NCBI RefSeq assembly: GCF_006715165.1
Contig: NZ_VFMS01000001.1
Coordinates: forward strand, 4,402,001-4,466,000
Reading direction: 5' to 3'
DNA from: Arthrobacter sp. SLBN-122
GTDB taxonomy: Bacteria; Actinomycetota; Actinomycetes; Actinomycetales; Micrococcaceae
Length of the DNA: 64,000 nt
The position numbers were made by a program, and so were the translations under genes. The notes under the pieces are model-generated. The model was not told where the DNA came from. It made no database searches and saw only the letters and a list, made by a program, of their open reading frames with translations. Each line of letters begins with the position of its first letter. Positions within the stretch are counted from its first letter, which is position 1. Positions 20,028 to 29,293 of this stretch are shown piece by piece.

Positions 20028-20336
20028 TTAGCTGATGCCGGTGATCTTGACCTTGGTCAGTTCCTGGCGGTGACCCTGGCGCTTCTTGTAGCCGGTCTTG
20101 TTCTTGAACTTCTGGATGACAATCTTAGGACCACGCAGGTCCTGGAGGATTTCAGCCGTAACAGTTACCTTGGCCAGGTCGGCGGCGGCGGAGGTGACCT
20201 TGTCACCATCAACCAGGAGCAGTGCGGGCAGCTCAATGGTGCTGCCGGCTCCACCGGCGACGCGGTTCAGGGTAACGAAGTCTCCAACGGAAACCTTCTC
20301 TTGGCGGCCGCCTGCGCGGACAATCGCGTACACCAC
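20028..20336 (-). CDS. rplU: 50S ribosomal protein L21
   Basis: A 102-residue L21 protein ([20 protein letters not shown] at the start; [15 protein letters not shown] near the end). The GTG at 20336 gives the usual family length and N-terminus; a GTG four codons upstream is also open. It heads the rplU-rpmA operon behind a leader of about 120 bases. Confidence 0.96.
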   Translation of the reverse strand: MVYAIVRAGGRQEKVSVGDFVTLNRVAGGAGSTIELPALLLVDGDKVTSAAADLAKVTVTAEILQDLRGPKIVIQKFKNKTGYKKRQGHRQELTKVKITGIS

Positions 20337-20467
20337 TTGGGAACTCACTTCTCTCGACGTTTATAACTAAATTTGCGTGCGGAACCGACTATCAAAAGCC
20401 TGGTTTCTCGCTGTGCCTCAACGCCGTGGGGTCATAACCCAAGTGTTGGCGTAAGCACCGAAGATCT

Positions 20468-20497
20468 AGATTACGCTAATTTTGTCTTCGGCCGCAA
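20468..20497 (-). promoter_or_regulatory. Candidate rplU-rpmA promoter
   Basis: On the minus strand TTGCGG (20492-20497) and TAATCT (20468-20473) are separated by 18 bases, in an AT-rich patch. It predicts a leader of about 120 bases before rplU, long enough for regulation, but I see no recognisable leader structure. Confidence 0.45.
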
Positions 20498-20599
20498 ATG
20501 AGGCTGGTTCCCGGCGGGTTGCTGTGATAGGCACCACAGCTCAGGTCCGGCGTCCGCACCATGCCCCACCATAGTACCGGCACACCCGCAGGCCGCGGT

Positions 20600-22120
20600 T
20601 CAGGAGTGCAGGCGCGGCGCGTCGAAGAACTCCACTTCGAGCCGGCAGGACTGCTTGAACGCGGTCAGCATCGCAGCCTTCTCATGGTCGGAAGCCTGCC
20701 GCCCGGCCGCATCCACGATGGCGATGGCCTGGCGTGTGGCTTCGGCAAAGCCCTCATCTGCGTAGGTGCGGAGCCAGTCCGCGTACGCGTGCCCGTCCGG
20801 TTCCCCGGAGGCCAGGAACCGGGCGTGCAGCGTGGCGCCGACCTCGGCGTAGAGCCAGAAGCAGGGCAGGACGGCGGCGGCGAGGACCGCATAGCTGCCC
20901 GACGACGACGCTGCGGTCAGGTGGTCCACGTAGGACTTGGTGACCGGGCCCAGGCCGTTCGGGGCCGGGCGGGTGCTGAGCCACGAGCGGTGAAGCTCCG
21001 TTTCCACTTCAAGGCACTGCTGCGCGGACCGTGCCCAGAACAGCTGCTCGGCCTCCGAGGGGGCCAGGGCGCTGGCCCGTGCCAGCACGCGGGAGTAGCC
21101 GTTCAGGTAGAGGGCATCCTGCGCCAGGTAATAGGCAAAGTCCTTTTCGGAAAGATCGCCCGAGGCCAGTCCGTCGATGAAGTCCAGCGCGTAGATGTCG
21201 TCGAGGTCCTGGCGGGCTTCGGTCCACAGCCGGGCCGCGAAGCTGCCTTCCGCCGGGACGGGCCGCACGTGGTGGAAGTGGTGCACGGGTCCGTTCCCCT
21301 GGCCCACCTCCAGCTGGGCGGAGTTCTCGAGTGCGCCGGCCAGCCAGGGCTTGACGGTCCGCAGCGAGGCCTCCCAGTCACCCAGGCGGGCCTGGACGGT
21401 TGCCATGGCGGAGGACAGGGAACATCCGGTGCCGTGGCTGTTGCGCGTGGAAATGCGCTTCCCCTGCACTTCCACCACCTCCTGGACGAGGAGGCCTGCA
21501 GTGTTCACAAGTGCGTCCGGGCAGTCCAGGCCTGCCAGGTGGCCGCCTTTAACCAGTACGGTGGCTCCGGTGGCCTCGGCCAGGCGCCTGCCTTGGTCCA
21601 GTGCGGCCTCCCAGTTTTGGGCTGGCTCCGTCCCGAGCAGCAGCGCGAGCTCGGGCAGGTTGGGGGTGATGAGGTGGGCAAGCGGCAGCAGTTCCCGGAG
21701 CGCGGCTTCGGCGGATTCCTGCAGCAGCCGGTCCCCGCTGGTGGCCACCATCACGGGGTCAAGGACAACGACGGCGGGACGGACCTTTCCGAGCCACTCG
21801 CGGACAGTGCGGATCACCGATTCGTCACCCAGCATGCCGATCTTGACGGCGTCGATGCTGATGTCATCGCTGACGGCATCCAGCTGCTGGGCCAGGAACG
21901 CGGCCGGAGGGACGTGGACGGCCTGCACGCCGCGGGTGTTTTGCGCTGTGAGGGCGGTAATCGCCGCCATGCCGTATCCGCCGTGGGCGGCGATGCTTTT
22001 GAGGTCCGCCTGGATCCCGGCTCCCCCGGACGGATCGGAACCGGCGATGGAGAGGACGCGCGGGACGTCGCGGCCCGTGGGAAGGCCGGAGGGAACGCCG
22101 GGCGCGGTTGGCAGGGGCAT
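20600..22120 (-). CDS. thiD: Bifunctional HMP(-phosphate) kinase ThiD - TenA fusion
   Basis: About 506 residues. The N-terminal ThiD half (about residues 20-280) starts VLSIAGSDPSGGAGIQADLK and phosphorylates hydroxymethylpyrimidine and its monophosphate. The C-terminal half (about 295-506) is TenA-like (FIDGLASGDLSEKDFAYYLAQD) and would salvage aminopyrimidines by hydrolysis. The fusion links salvage directly to phosphorylation. ATG 22120 is used; a TTG at 22138 with AGGGA seven bases upstream is a strong alternative. A TPP riboswitch lies immediately upstream, so expression should fall when thiamine pyrophosphate is high. Confidence 0.94.
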   Translation of the reverse strand: MPLPTAPGVPSGLPTGRDVPRVLSIAGSDPSGGAGIQADLKSIAAHGGYGMAAITALTAQNTRGVQAVHVPPAAFLAQQLDAVSDDISIDAVKIGMLGDESVIRTVREWLGKVRPAVVVLDPVMVATSGDRLLQESAEAALRELLPLAHLITPNLPELALLLGTEPAQNWEAALDQGRRLAEATGATVLVKGGHLAGLDCPDALVNTAGLLVQEVVEVQGKRISTRNSHGTGCSLSSAMATVQARLGDWEASLRTVKPWLAGALENSAQLEVGQGNGPVHHFHHVRPVPAEGSFAARLWTEARQDLDDIYALDFIDGLASGDLSEKDFAYYLAQDALYLNGYSRVLARASALAPSEAEQLFWARSAQQCLEVETELHRSWLSTRPAPNGLGPVTKSYVDHLTAASSSGSYAVLAAAVLPCFWLYAEVGATLHARFLASGEPDGHAYADWLRTYADEGFAEATRQAIAIVDAAGRQASDHEKAAMLTAFKQSCRLEVEFFDAPRLHS

Positions 22121-22142
22121 GGAAAGGGTCGGAGACAAGAGA

Positions 22143-22226
22143 CATCCCTTCGCCGGTACTAGCCGGACAGGTTCAACGGGTCTGGATCTCAGCCGGCCTT
22201 CTGCGCGGCACCCCGTGTCGCTGTCC
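22143..22226 (-). promoter_or_regulatory. TPP riboswitch (THI element)
   Basis: On the minus strand the conserved blocks occur in order: ACGGGGTGC, GGCTGAGATC, ACCCGTTGAACCTG, and the final helix CCGGCTAGTACCGG followed by AAGGGA. These are the hallmark pieces of the thiamine pyrophosphate aptamer. The end of the element overlaps the purine-rich ribosome binding site of the ThiD-TenA gene, which suggests control of translation initiation. Confidence 0.95.
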
Positions 22227-22278
22227 AGCGTAGCTGCTGGTGCCGACGCGGCGGAAAGGTGACAGCACCTGCCTATGC

Positions 22279-22350
22279 AGGAAGTCCCCGCCTTGTGGTC
22301 CATTCCCCCCGAGACTCTGAGGGGAAAGGTCCACATGGCGGGGACTTCCT
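22279..22350. terminator. Long imperfect inverted repeat after rne
   Basis: Two 30-base arms (22279-22308 and 22321-22350) are complementary except at three positions and enclose a 12-base loop that itself has a short GAG/CTC pair. It begins 26 bases after the rne stop. Neither strand has a good U tract after it, so it may work as an RNA 3' stabiliser or a Rho-type end rather than a classical intrinsic terminator. Confidence 0.55.
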
Positions 22351-22376
22351 TGGTGGTGCGTTGGTTCTGACCTGGC

Positions 22377-25300
22377 TTAGAGCTCCGAGGCAGGGACTCC
22401 GACGCCGAGGATGATGGGTTCCGCTGCCGGCTTGGCAGCTTCAGCCTTGGCGGCGTCTTGTGCCTTAGCGGTGTCGGGGGCCTTGGCTGCGTGTGAATGT
22501 CCGGCACCCGTGGACTGGACGTTCTCGTGGTGCTGGACAGCTGTCTCGTTGGCTGCGCCCTGGGCACGGCTGGCAGCGCGGTGGCGCCGCGGCCTGCGTT
22601 GCCGGGTCTGCTCCAGGGTGTGGTCGGAGTAGTCCTTTTCCGCGGGCGCTTCCACGGTGGCGTGGGTTGCCGCTCCCCCGCCGGCCTGCTGTTGCGGCGC
22701 TGCCGGTTCGGCTGCCTTCACCGATTCTGCGGCTTTGGCCGGCGCATCCTCCATGGGTGACGCCGGCTGGCCGAGGTGGGCGAACGCTTCCGCCAGCCGG
22801 TCCAAGGTGAGGGCGGGCTTGGGGTGCTGCTCCTCGGCGTGCTCCACGAACGGAAGCGGGACTTCCTCGCTGCCGAAGGTCAGGACAGCTGCGGGGCGTG
22901 CGGGGGAATCGGCGTCGTGCTTCTCCTCCGCGGGAACCGGCGCAGGCTCGGCCTGCGGCGCCTGGCGGGTTGCTGCCACCTCATCGTCATGCAGGTGCGC
23001 CGCGTGGGCGGCAGCCGCAATGTTCGCCAGGGCAAGCCGGGTGGCCTCTGCTTTGGCGTGCCGCTCAGCATCCGCCGTATCCGGCACGACGGTGTGGACG
23101 TGCACTGCAGGCGCCGGGACAGCCTCGGGCTGCTGGCCGCCGCGTCCGCGCCGCCGTTTGCGCTCGGGACGGACTCCGGGCTGGCCGGCATCGGGCCGCT
23201 GTGCCTCGGCGCGGTGGGCTTCCCCGCGGGCTTCGGGGCGGTTGTCCGCGCGCTGGACGTGGTGCTCGGCCGCCACGATGTTGGCACGGCGGTGCTCCAC
23301 GGGATCGTCATGGGTTACTACCCCGCGGCCCGCGCAGGCCTCGCACTGCTCGCCGAAGACTTCCAGCAGGCCCGTACCCATCCGCTTGCGGGTCATCTGG
23401 ACCAGGCCCAGCGACGTGACCTCGGCAACCTGGTGCTTGGTCCGGTCACGGCCCAGGCATTCCACCAGGCGGCGCAGGACCAGGTCCCGGTTGGATTCGA
23501 GCACCATGTCGATGAAGTCGATCACGATGATGCCGCCGATGTCGCGCAGCCGCAGCTGGCGCACCACTTCCTCGGCAGCTTCCAGGTTGTTCTTGGTGAC
23601 GGTTTCCTCGAGGTTGCCGCCGCTGCCGGTGAACTTGCCGGTGTTGACGTCCACCACGGTCATGGCCTCGGTGCGGTCGATCACCAGGGAGCCGCCGGAG
23701 GGCAGGAAGACCTTGCGCTCAAGCGCCTTGTGGATCTGCTCGTCGATGCGCCAGGCGGAGAAGATGTCCTGGTCCTTGGTCCACTTCTCGAGGCGTCCCA
23801 CCAGGTCCGGCGCCACGTAGGTGACGTAGGCCTCGATGGTGTCCCAGGCTTCCTCACCGGACACGATGAGTTTGGAGAAGTCCTCGTTGAAGACGTCGCG
23901 GACCACCTTGATGGTCAGGTCGGGTTCGCCGTAGAGCAGTTCGGGCGCCAGGATCTTGGTGGACGCGGACTGGCTTTCGATGCCTTCCCACTGGGCGCGC
24001 AGCCGGTTGATGTCGTGCGTCAGCTCTTCCTCGGACGCGCCTTCCGCAGCGGTGCGGACAATGACGCCGGCATGCTCGGGCAGGCGGTCCTTGAGGATGC
24101 GCTTGAGGCGGTTGCGTTCGACGTCGGGCAGCTTGCGGGAGATGCCGGTCATAGAGCCGCCGGGCACGTACACCAGGTAGCGGCCGGGAAGGGAGATCTG
24201 GCTGGTGAGCCGGGCGCCCTTGTGGCCCACGGGGTCCTTGGTCACCTGGACCAGGACGGTGTCGCCGGACTTCAGCGCGTTCTCAATCCGGCGCTGCTTG
24301 CCCTCGAGGTTCACCGCTTCCCAGTTCACTTCACCGGCATACAGCACGGCGTTGCGGCCGCGGCCGATGTCAACGAACGCCGCTTCCATGGACGGCAGCA
24401 CGTTCTGGACCTTGCCCAGGTACACGTTGCCAATCAGCGAGTCCTGCTGGGTCTTGGACACGAAGTGCTCGGCCAGGACGCCGTCCTCGAGGACGGCGAT
24501 CTGGATCCTGTCGTCGCGCTGGCGGACGATCATTTGCCGGTCAACGGATTCGCGGCGGGCCAGGAACTCGGCCTCGGTGATCACCGTGCGGCGGCGGCCC
24601 GTGTCGCGGGACTCGCGGCGGCGCTGCTTCTTGGCCTCGAGGCGGGTGGAGCCCTTCACGCTGGTGACGCGGTTGTTGACGGGCGCTTCAGTGACGGCAC
24701 GGGGCGCACGGACCCTCGTCACCGTGTTGGGCGGGTCATCATCCCCGCCGCCGGTGAGTTCAAGGTCCTGGTCTCCGCGGCGGCGGCGGCGACGGCGGCG
24801 GGACGTCACACCGTCCTCCAGCTGCGTGGCGTTGTCCTCGTCGGCGTCGTCCTCGGCGTCAACCTCGGCGCTGCCGCCCTCGCTGTCCTGGTCGGCAGCG
24901 TCGCCGATGCGGCTGCGGCCCCTGCGGCCCCTGCTGCGGCGCCGGCGGCGGCCGGAGGCATCGTCGCCGTCTTCGGCTTCTTCCTCTTCAGGCTCCTCGA
25001 CGGCGGGCGCTGCGGGACGGACCACGGTGCTGAGGTCCGGTGCCTGGAAGAGCACGGACGTGGGCGATGCAGGTTCCAGGAAGAGGGAACCAAAGGGGCT
25101 GGCAGCCGCGGCGGGCGCAGACTCTCCCGTGTCCCCGGCCGGGGTTTCCTGTGCAGGCTCCTGAATGACGGAAGCCTCCGGGGCCGGCACCGCAGCGGGC
25201 TCCTGGGTCTGCCCGGCGGCGGCAACGGGTTCCTGCCCGGCGACCTGTCCCTGCACCGCAACGTCTTCCTGTGCAGCCTCTTCCGGCGCAGCAACCTGGG

Positions 25301-25814
25301 CGGCGGCTTCCGGAGCCACGGATTCTGCACCCGCGGCGTCCGCTGCCCCTGATTCCGCTGCAGTGGCGGCGGCCGGGGACGCAGCCTTTCGGGTGGCTAC
25401 CCGACGGCGGCGAACGGGCCTGGTTTCGGCGTCTGCCGTGGCGGCAGTGGCAGGGACTGCGGCAGGGCTTTCACCCGTTGCGGCCGGTTCCGCTGCCATG
25501 GTGTCGGGGGCGGCAGCATCGGCGGGTGCCGCCGCTGCCGGTTCATCAGCGAAGGCGGGCAGGGGTTCGGCGGTGTCCGGCTTCCTGCGGGCACGTGTGC
25601 GGCGCACCGGCGCAGTGGGCGCTGCGACTTCCTCCACCGGCGAGTCGTCGCTTGCTTCGGGGACAGCGGGCTCCGGCACCGTGGCCACCGCATCCGTCAC
25701 GGCGTCATCGGTCTTGGGAGCCGCTTTGCGGCGGGTGCGTACGGCCCTCTTGGGTGCAGCAGCCCCGGCAGCCGCTGCATCTTCGTTAACGGCCAGTTCC
25801 TGATCATTGTCCAT
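22377..25814 (-). CDS. rne: Ribonuclease E/G family endoribonuclease
   Basis: About 1145 residues. A long disordered Ala/Glu/Arg-rich N-terminal region (about 1-480, with an Arg run and acidic blocks) precedes the S1 domain (SLIGNVYLGKVQNVLPS) and the DNase I-like catalytic domain, in which VVDVNTGKFTG and GGIIVIDFIDM carry the metal-binding aspartates. The zinc-link cysteines are in CEACAGRG. A second disordered Ala/Glu/His-rich tail of about 240 residues follows. Catalytic core in the middle with disordered arms on both sides is typical of actinobacterial RNase E. ATG 25814 has AGGAG upstream. It is central to mRNA decay and rRNA processing. Confidence 0.95.
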   Translation of the reverse strand: MDNDQELAVNEDAAAAGAAAPKRAVRTRRKAAPKTDDAVTDAVATVPEPAVPEASDDSPVEEVAAPTAPVRRTRARRKPDTAEPLPAFADEPAAAAPADAAAPDTMAAEPAATGESPAAVPATAATADAETRPVRRRRVATRKAASPAAATAAESGAADAAGAESVAPEAAAQVAAPEEAAQEDVAVQGQVAGQEPVAAAGQTQEPAAVPAPEASVIQEPAQETPAGDTGESAPAAAASPFGSLFLEPASPTSVLFQAPDLSTVVRPAAPAVEEPEEEEAEDGDDASGRRRRRSRGRRGRSRIGDAADQDSEGGSAEVDAEDDADEDNATQLEDGVTSRRRRRRRRGDQDLELTGGGDDDPPNTVTRVRAPRAVTEAPVNNRVTSVKGSTRLEAKKQRRRESRDTGRRRTVITEAEFLARRESVDRQMIVRQRDDRIQIAVLEDGVLAEHFVSKTQQDSLIGNVYLGKVQNVLPSMEAAFVDIGRGRNAVLYAGEVNWEAVNLEGKQRRIENALKSGDTVLVQVTKDPVGHKGARLTSQISLPGRYLVYVPGGSMTGISRKLPDVERNRLKRILKDRLPEHAGVIVRTAAEGASEEELTHDINRLRAQWEGIESQSASTKILAPELLYGEPDLTIKVVRDVFNEDFSKLIVSGEEAWDTIEAYVTYVAPDLVGRLEKWTKDQDIFSAWRIDEQIHKALERKVFLPSGGSLVIDRTEAMTVVDVNTGKFTGSGGNLEETVTKNNLEAAEEVVRQLRLRDIGGIIVIDFIDMVLESNRDLVLRRLVECLGRDRTKHQVAEVTSLGLVQMTRKRMGTGLLEVFGEQCEACAGRGVVTHDDPVEHRRANIVAAEHHVQRADNRPEARGEAHRAEAQRPDAGQPGVRPERKRRRGRGGQQPEAVPAPAVHVHTVVPDTADAERHAKAEATRLALANIAAAAHAAHLHDDEVAATRQAPQAEPAPVPAEEKHDADSPARPAAVLTFGSEEVPLPFVEHAEEQHPKPALTLDRLAEAFAHLGQPASPMEDAPAKAAESVKAAEPAAPQQQAGGGAATHATVEAPAEKDYSDHTLEQTRQRRPRRHRAASRAQGAANETAVQHHENVQSTGAGHSHAAKAPDTAKAQDAAKAEAAKPAAEPIILGVGVPASEL

Positions 25815-26252
25815 ATGTGGCAACACTCCTGCCCCTGACGTACCGCCACATCCGGCACCCATTGGGGCACATATTGTCAAAACCCGCAGGCGTTGACAGA
25901 AGTCAAGTGGATACTCCCAGGTTCGCACCGTCAGTGGGGTGCGGCAGCCCGTGGGAGCCGGCGGATGTTCTGAAAACCCGTTGTTCTGCGTGCCACAACC
26001 AGGTGCCGCCCAATGGAGTGGCGGGAGTGCCGGAAGAATCCGAAGCCTGCCCTGCCCATCATTGGCGGTCTTGGGAACATACCACCGGACCGGAGTCCGA
26101 ATGTGGATCGGCTTCCAGCCACGTTCATTCTCTCACATCCGGGCCGGATCGCCGCGGAAGCAGGGGGCGGTGATCCCGTAGCTGTGTGGCGGCTCCAGCC
26201 TGCGGCGTTACAATCAGGCACAGGAGCACCGGACGAAAAGGACGCCACACCC
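25815..26252. other. Divergent intergenic region between rne and the VKOR gene
   Basis: About 440 bases with no convincing gene. It should hold the promoters of both rne (minus) and the VKOR gene (plus). TTGACAGAAGTCAA at 25893-25906 is an inverted repeat that also supplies a TTGACT-like -35 on the minus strand. Some open frames cross it but show no protein-like composition. Confidence 0.5.
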
Positions 26253-26921
26253 ATGCCCAGCATCTCCCCCGTCAGCGCCCATGAGCAGGAAAGGGCCACG
26301 GATCCGCAGACTACTGCTGCCGCAGGCGTTCCACCGATGGCCCGGAACCGGCCCTTCGGCTGGCTCCTGGTCATCACCGGAATCGTGGGCTGGCTGGCCT
26401 CCGGAACCCTGGTCCTGGAAAAGCTCGAGGTACTCAAGGACCCCAACCACACCACAGTGTGCGACGTAAACCCCTGGATCTCCTGTGGCCAGGTCATGCA
26501 GACGTGGCAGAGTTCCCTGTTCGGTTTCCCCAACATGTTCATCGGCATCGTGGCCTTCGCCATCACCATCACCGTTGGCATGGCCTTGCTGTCTGGCGCC
26601 ACCTTCGCCCGGTGGTACTGGGTGGGGCTGCAGGTGGGTGTCACGCTCGGCTTCGCGTTCGTGGTCTGGCTGTGGTCGCAGGCGCTGTATTCCATCCACA
26701 TCCTGTGCCCGTTCTGCATGATCGTCTGGGCCGCCATGATTCCGCTCTTCGTGTGGACCACCATCAGGAACATCACCGCCGGGGTGATTCCCATGCCCGC
26801 GGGAGCAGCCCGGGTCCTGGGTGATTCCGGCTGGATCATCACGGCGCTGCTGTACGTGGCCGTCGTCGCCACCATCTTCTTCGCGTTCATCCAGGTCTTT
26901 GCGGGAACCTCCGGCTTCTAG
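26253..26921 (+). CDS. Vitamin K epoxide reductase (VKOR) family membrane protein
   Basis: A 222-residue membrane protein with about five hydrophobic segments. The loop cysteine pair is at residues 70 and 78 (CDVNPWISC) and the active-site CPFC is at 152-155, after IHI. Bacterial VKOR replaces DsbB in actinobacteria: it takes electrons from DsbA-type proteins and passes them to menaquinone to drive disulfide formation. No fused thioredoxin domain is present, so a separate partner is needed. ATG 26253 is chosen over an upstream in-frame start because AAAGGAC precedes it and the conserved part begins soon after. Confidence 0.92.
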   Translation: MPSISPVSAHEQERATDPQTTAAAGVPPMARNRPFGWLLVITGIVGWLASGTLVLEKLEVLKDPNHTTVCDVNPWISCGQVMQTWQSSLFGFPNMFIGIVAFAITITVGMALLSGATFARWYWVGLQVGVTLGFAFVVWLWSQALYSIHILCPFCMIVWAAMIPLFVWTTIRNITAGVIPMPAGAARVLGDSGWIITALLYVAVVATIFFAFIQVFAGTSGF

Positions 26922-26937
26922 ACCGCACCGCCAAATG

Positions 26938-26980
26938 ACAGATAAGGCCAATGTTCGCGAAGAACATTGGCCTTATCTGT
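26938..26980. terminator. Bidirectional hairpin between VKOR and ndk
   Basis: A perfect 19-bp stem (26938-26956 and 26962-26980) with a 5-base loop, placed between two converging genes. It has no strong U tract on either side but the stem stability and position support a shared transcription end. Confidence 0.75.
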
Positions 26981-26993
26981 AATACCGGTGGGG

Positions 26994-27413
26994 TCAGCCC
27001 TGGAACCAGATCTTGATCTCGCGCTCGGCGGAGTCGGTCGAATCGGAGCCGTGCACCAGGTTCTGCTGAACCTTCAGGCCCCAGTCCCGGCCGAAGTCGC
27101 CGCGGATCGTGCCCGGGGCCGCCGTCGTGGGATCCGTGGTACCGGCCAGTGACCGGAAGCCCTCAATCACGCGGTGGCCTTCGAAGATGGCCGCCACCAC
27201 GGGACCGCTGAGCATGAACTCCACCAGCGGCTCGTAGAACGGCTTGCCCACGTGCTCCTCGTAGTGCTGCTCCAGCAGCTCACGGGTGGCGTCAACCTTC
27301 TTCAGTTCAATAAGGCTGTAGCCTTTGGCTTCGATCCGGGCCAGGATGGCGCCGGTCAGGTTACGGGCGACGCCGTCGGGCTTGATCAGGACGAGGGTGC
27401 GCTCTGTAGTCAC
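26994..27413 (-). CDS. ndk: Nucleoside diphosphate kinase
   Basis: A 139-residue enzyme that balances nucleoside triphosphate pools through a phosphohistidine. The active histidine is residue 121 in NLVHGSDS, with ERTLVLIKPDGVARN at the N-terminus. The usual hexamer-forming family length is matched. GTG start at 27413. It follows the DUF4233 gene by about 50 bases in the folC-DUF4233-ndk order that is typical for actinobacteria. Confidence 0.98.
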   Translation of the reverse strand: MTTERTLVLIKPDGVARNLTGAILARIEAKGYSLIELKKVDATRELLEQHYEEHVGKPFYEPLVEFMLSGPVVAAIFEGHRVIEGFRSLAGTTDPTTAAPGTIRGDFGRDWGLKVQQNLVHGSDSTDSAEREIKIWFQG

Positions 27414-27464
27414 AACTGCTCCAATGCGTTGGTGGGGTTTCGGGATAAGTCTAAGGGGATGGGG

Positions 27465-27935
27465 TTACGGTGACTGCGGCTGGGCGGGACCAGCGGCACC
27501 ATCCGGATGGGCGGCTTCCCATTCTGCCTGTTCGCGGGCGCGCTGCGCGGCCTCCCGGTCCAGCCGGATGCCGGTCCGGATTCCGTACCACCACGCCACC
27601 GCGAAGAGCGCCCCCACCAGGAACATAGCGGGCTCGAAGATGCCGGTGAGGACCAGGACCAGTTGCAGGATCCATCCCAGGCCCATCCCCCAGGGCCTGT
27701 TGAGGACTGCACAGGCGAAGATCATGACCACGCTGAGGGCAATCCCCACACCCAGGATCAGGGCCGGCGGGAACTCTCCGCGGCGCAGGCCAAAAACCAC
27801 CAGGGTGGCAAAGAACATGACGAACGCTTCCAGGAGCAGCACGGTGGAGGCGAACATCACCTTGGTGGACCGGCGCTTTTTGGGCATGCCGGGGCGCCAG
27901 TCGCGCTGGGCTTTGGTCAGTCTGGCCACGGTCAC
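27465..27935 (-). CDS. DUF4233 membrane protein
   Basis: A 156-residue protein with four membrane segments and charged ends. The combination MFASTVLLLEAFVMFFATLV near the N-terminus and NRPWGMGLGWILQ in the middle is characteristic of DUF4233, which in actinobacteria is nearly always found between folC and ndk. GTG start overlaps the folC stop as GTGA. Function unknown. Confidence 0.88.
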   Translation of the reverse strand: MTVARLTKAQRDWRPGMPKKRRSTKVMFASTVLLLEAFVMFFATLVVFGLRRGEFPPALILGVGIALSVVMIFACAVLNRPWGMGLGWILQLVLVLTGIFEPAMFLVGALFAVAWWYGIRTGIRLDREAAQRAREQAEWEAAHPDGAAGPAQPQSP

Positions 27936-29290
27936 GCCTCCGTTTTTCCGAGCAGGATCCGCGCCTCTGCCACCAGGGTGATGGAGCCGGTGACCAGGAC
28001 GCCGCTGGGAAGGTCGTCATTGGCTTCGGCACGTTCCACGGCCCATTCGAGCGCATCATCCAGCTTTTCGGCGACGTGCACGTTGTCCTCACCGAATCCC
28101 AGGTCGATCGCCAGTTCGGCAAGCTCTGCAGCTGGAACCGCCCGCGGAGAGTTGGACTGGGTGAAGCAGTACTCCACCGCCATGTCCCCCAGCGATTCCC
28201 TGATTTCGCGCAGGATCTCCTCGGCGTCCTTCTCCTTGAGGACGCCAACCACCGGAACCAGCCTGGTGAAGGTGAATGCTTCCTGCAGTGCCGCGGCGGA
28301 GGCCTTGATGCCGTCGGGGTTATGGGCGGCGTCCACGATGATGGTGGGTGCGGTCCGGACCACCTCCAGGCGGCCGGGCGACGTTACGTCCGCGAAGCCT
28401 TCCTGCAGCACTTCGAGGTCGAGTTCCTTTTCACCGCCGAAGAACGCCTCCAAAGCGGCCACCGCCACGGCAGCGTTTTGCGCCTGGTGCGCGCCGTGCA
28501 GCGGCACCAGGAGGTCCGGATAGCGGCCGGCGATGCCCTGGATGCTCACCACCTGCCCGCCAACAGCCACCGTCCGCGACTCGACGCCGAACTCCACGCC
28601 CTCGAAGCGGAACGGAACGCCCACTTCCTTGGCCTTCTCCAGCAGCACCTGGGCTGCGTCGAGGGGCTGGGCAGCGCTGATGAGGTAGCCGCCGGGCTTG
28701 ATGATGCCGGCCTTTTCGTGGGCGATGTCCTCGGTGGTGTCGCCCAGGAGGTCGGTGTGGTCAAGCGAGATCGGCGTGACTACCGATACCTGTCCGTCGC
28801 CAACGTTGGTGGCGTCGGTGATGCCGCCCAGGCCCACCTCGATGATGGCCACGTTGACGGGCTGGTCAGCGAAGATGGCGAAGCCCAGGATGGTGAGGCA
28901 CTCGAAGTAGGTCAGGCGCGGCTGCCCCTCGGCTTCGAGCTCGGAATCCACGATCTGCAGGTAAGGCCTGATCTCGTCCCAGATCCTGACAAATGTCTCG
29001 TCGGATACCGGATGGCCGTCAATGCTGATCCGCTCGGTGACCTTGGACAGGTGCGGGCTGGTGTAGCGTCCGGTGCTCAGGCCGTGGGCGCGGAGGACCG
29101 ATTCGATCATTCGGGACGTGGACGTCTTGCCGTTGGTTCCGGTCACGTGGATGATCGGGAACGCCTTGTTGGGCTCACCCAGCACGTCCATGGCGCGGAA
29201 CAGCGGCGCCAGGCGGGGCTCCATCTTGTTTTCCGGCGCCCGTCCCAGCAGTTCGGCGTAGACGCTCTCCACGGAAAATTCGTCACTCAT
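27932..29290 (-). CDS. folC: Folylpolyglutamate / dihydrofolate synthase
   Basis: A 452-residue Mur-ligase-like enzyme that adds glutamates to folates and may also make dihydrofolate. The P-loop is HVTGTNGKTSTSRM, followed by the conserved TSPHL, SVVTPISLDHTDLLGD and the late DAAHNPDG motif. It follows ileS by three bases, so the two are co-transcribed. Confidence 0.96.
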   Translation of the reverse strand: MSDEFSVESVYAELLGRAPENKMEPRLAPLFRAMDVLGEPNKAFPIIHVTGTNGKTSTSRMIESVLRAHGLSTGRYTSPHLSKVTERISIDGHPVSDETFVRIWDEIRPYLQIVDSELEAEGQPRLTYFECLTILGFAIFADQPVNVAIIEVGLGGITDATNVGDGQVSVVTPISLDHTDLLGDTTEDIAHEKAGIIKPGGYLISAAQPLDAAQVLLEKAKEVGVPFRFEGVEFGVESRTVAVGGQVVSIQGIAGRYPDLLVPLHGAHQAQNAAVAVAALEAFFGGEKELDLEVLQEGFADVTSPGRLEVVRTAPTIIVDAAHNPDGIKASAAALQEAFTFTRLVPVVGVLKEKDAEEILREIRESLGDMAVEYCFTQSNSPRAVPAAELAELAIDLGFGEDNVHVAEKLDDALEWAVERAEANDDLPSGVLVTGSITLVAEARILLGKTEA

Positions 29291-29293
29291 GTC

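Noticed and set aside
22776..25352. A very long open frame on the plus strand, opposite rne
   Set aside because: It is the antisense shadow of a high-GC gene. The product is low-complexity and the minus strand encodes an unmistakable RNase E.
26013..26252. Longer start for the VKOR protein
   Set aside because: The added residues are not membrane-like or conserved-looking, and the ATG at 26253 has a ribosome-binding site.
26938..26980. LexA/SOS box within the hairpin
   Set aside because: The GTTCGCGAAGAAC centre does not match the actinobacterial LexA consensus, and the site is between converging gene ends, where a terminator is expected.
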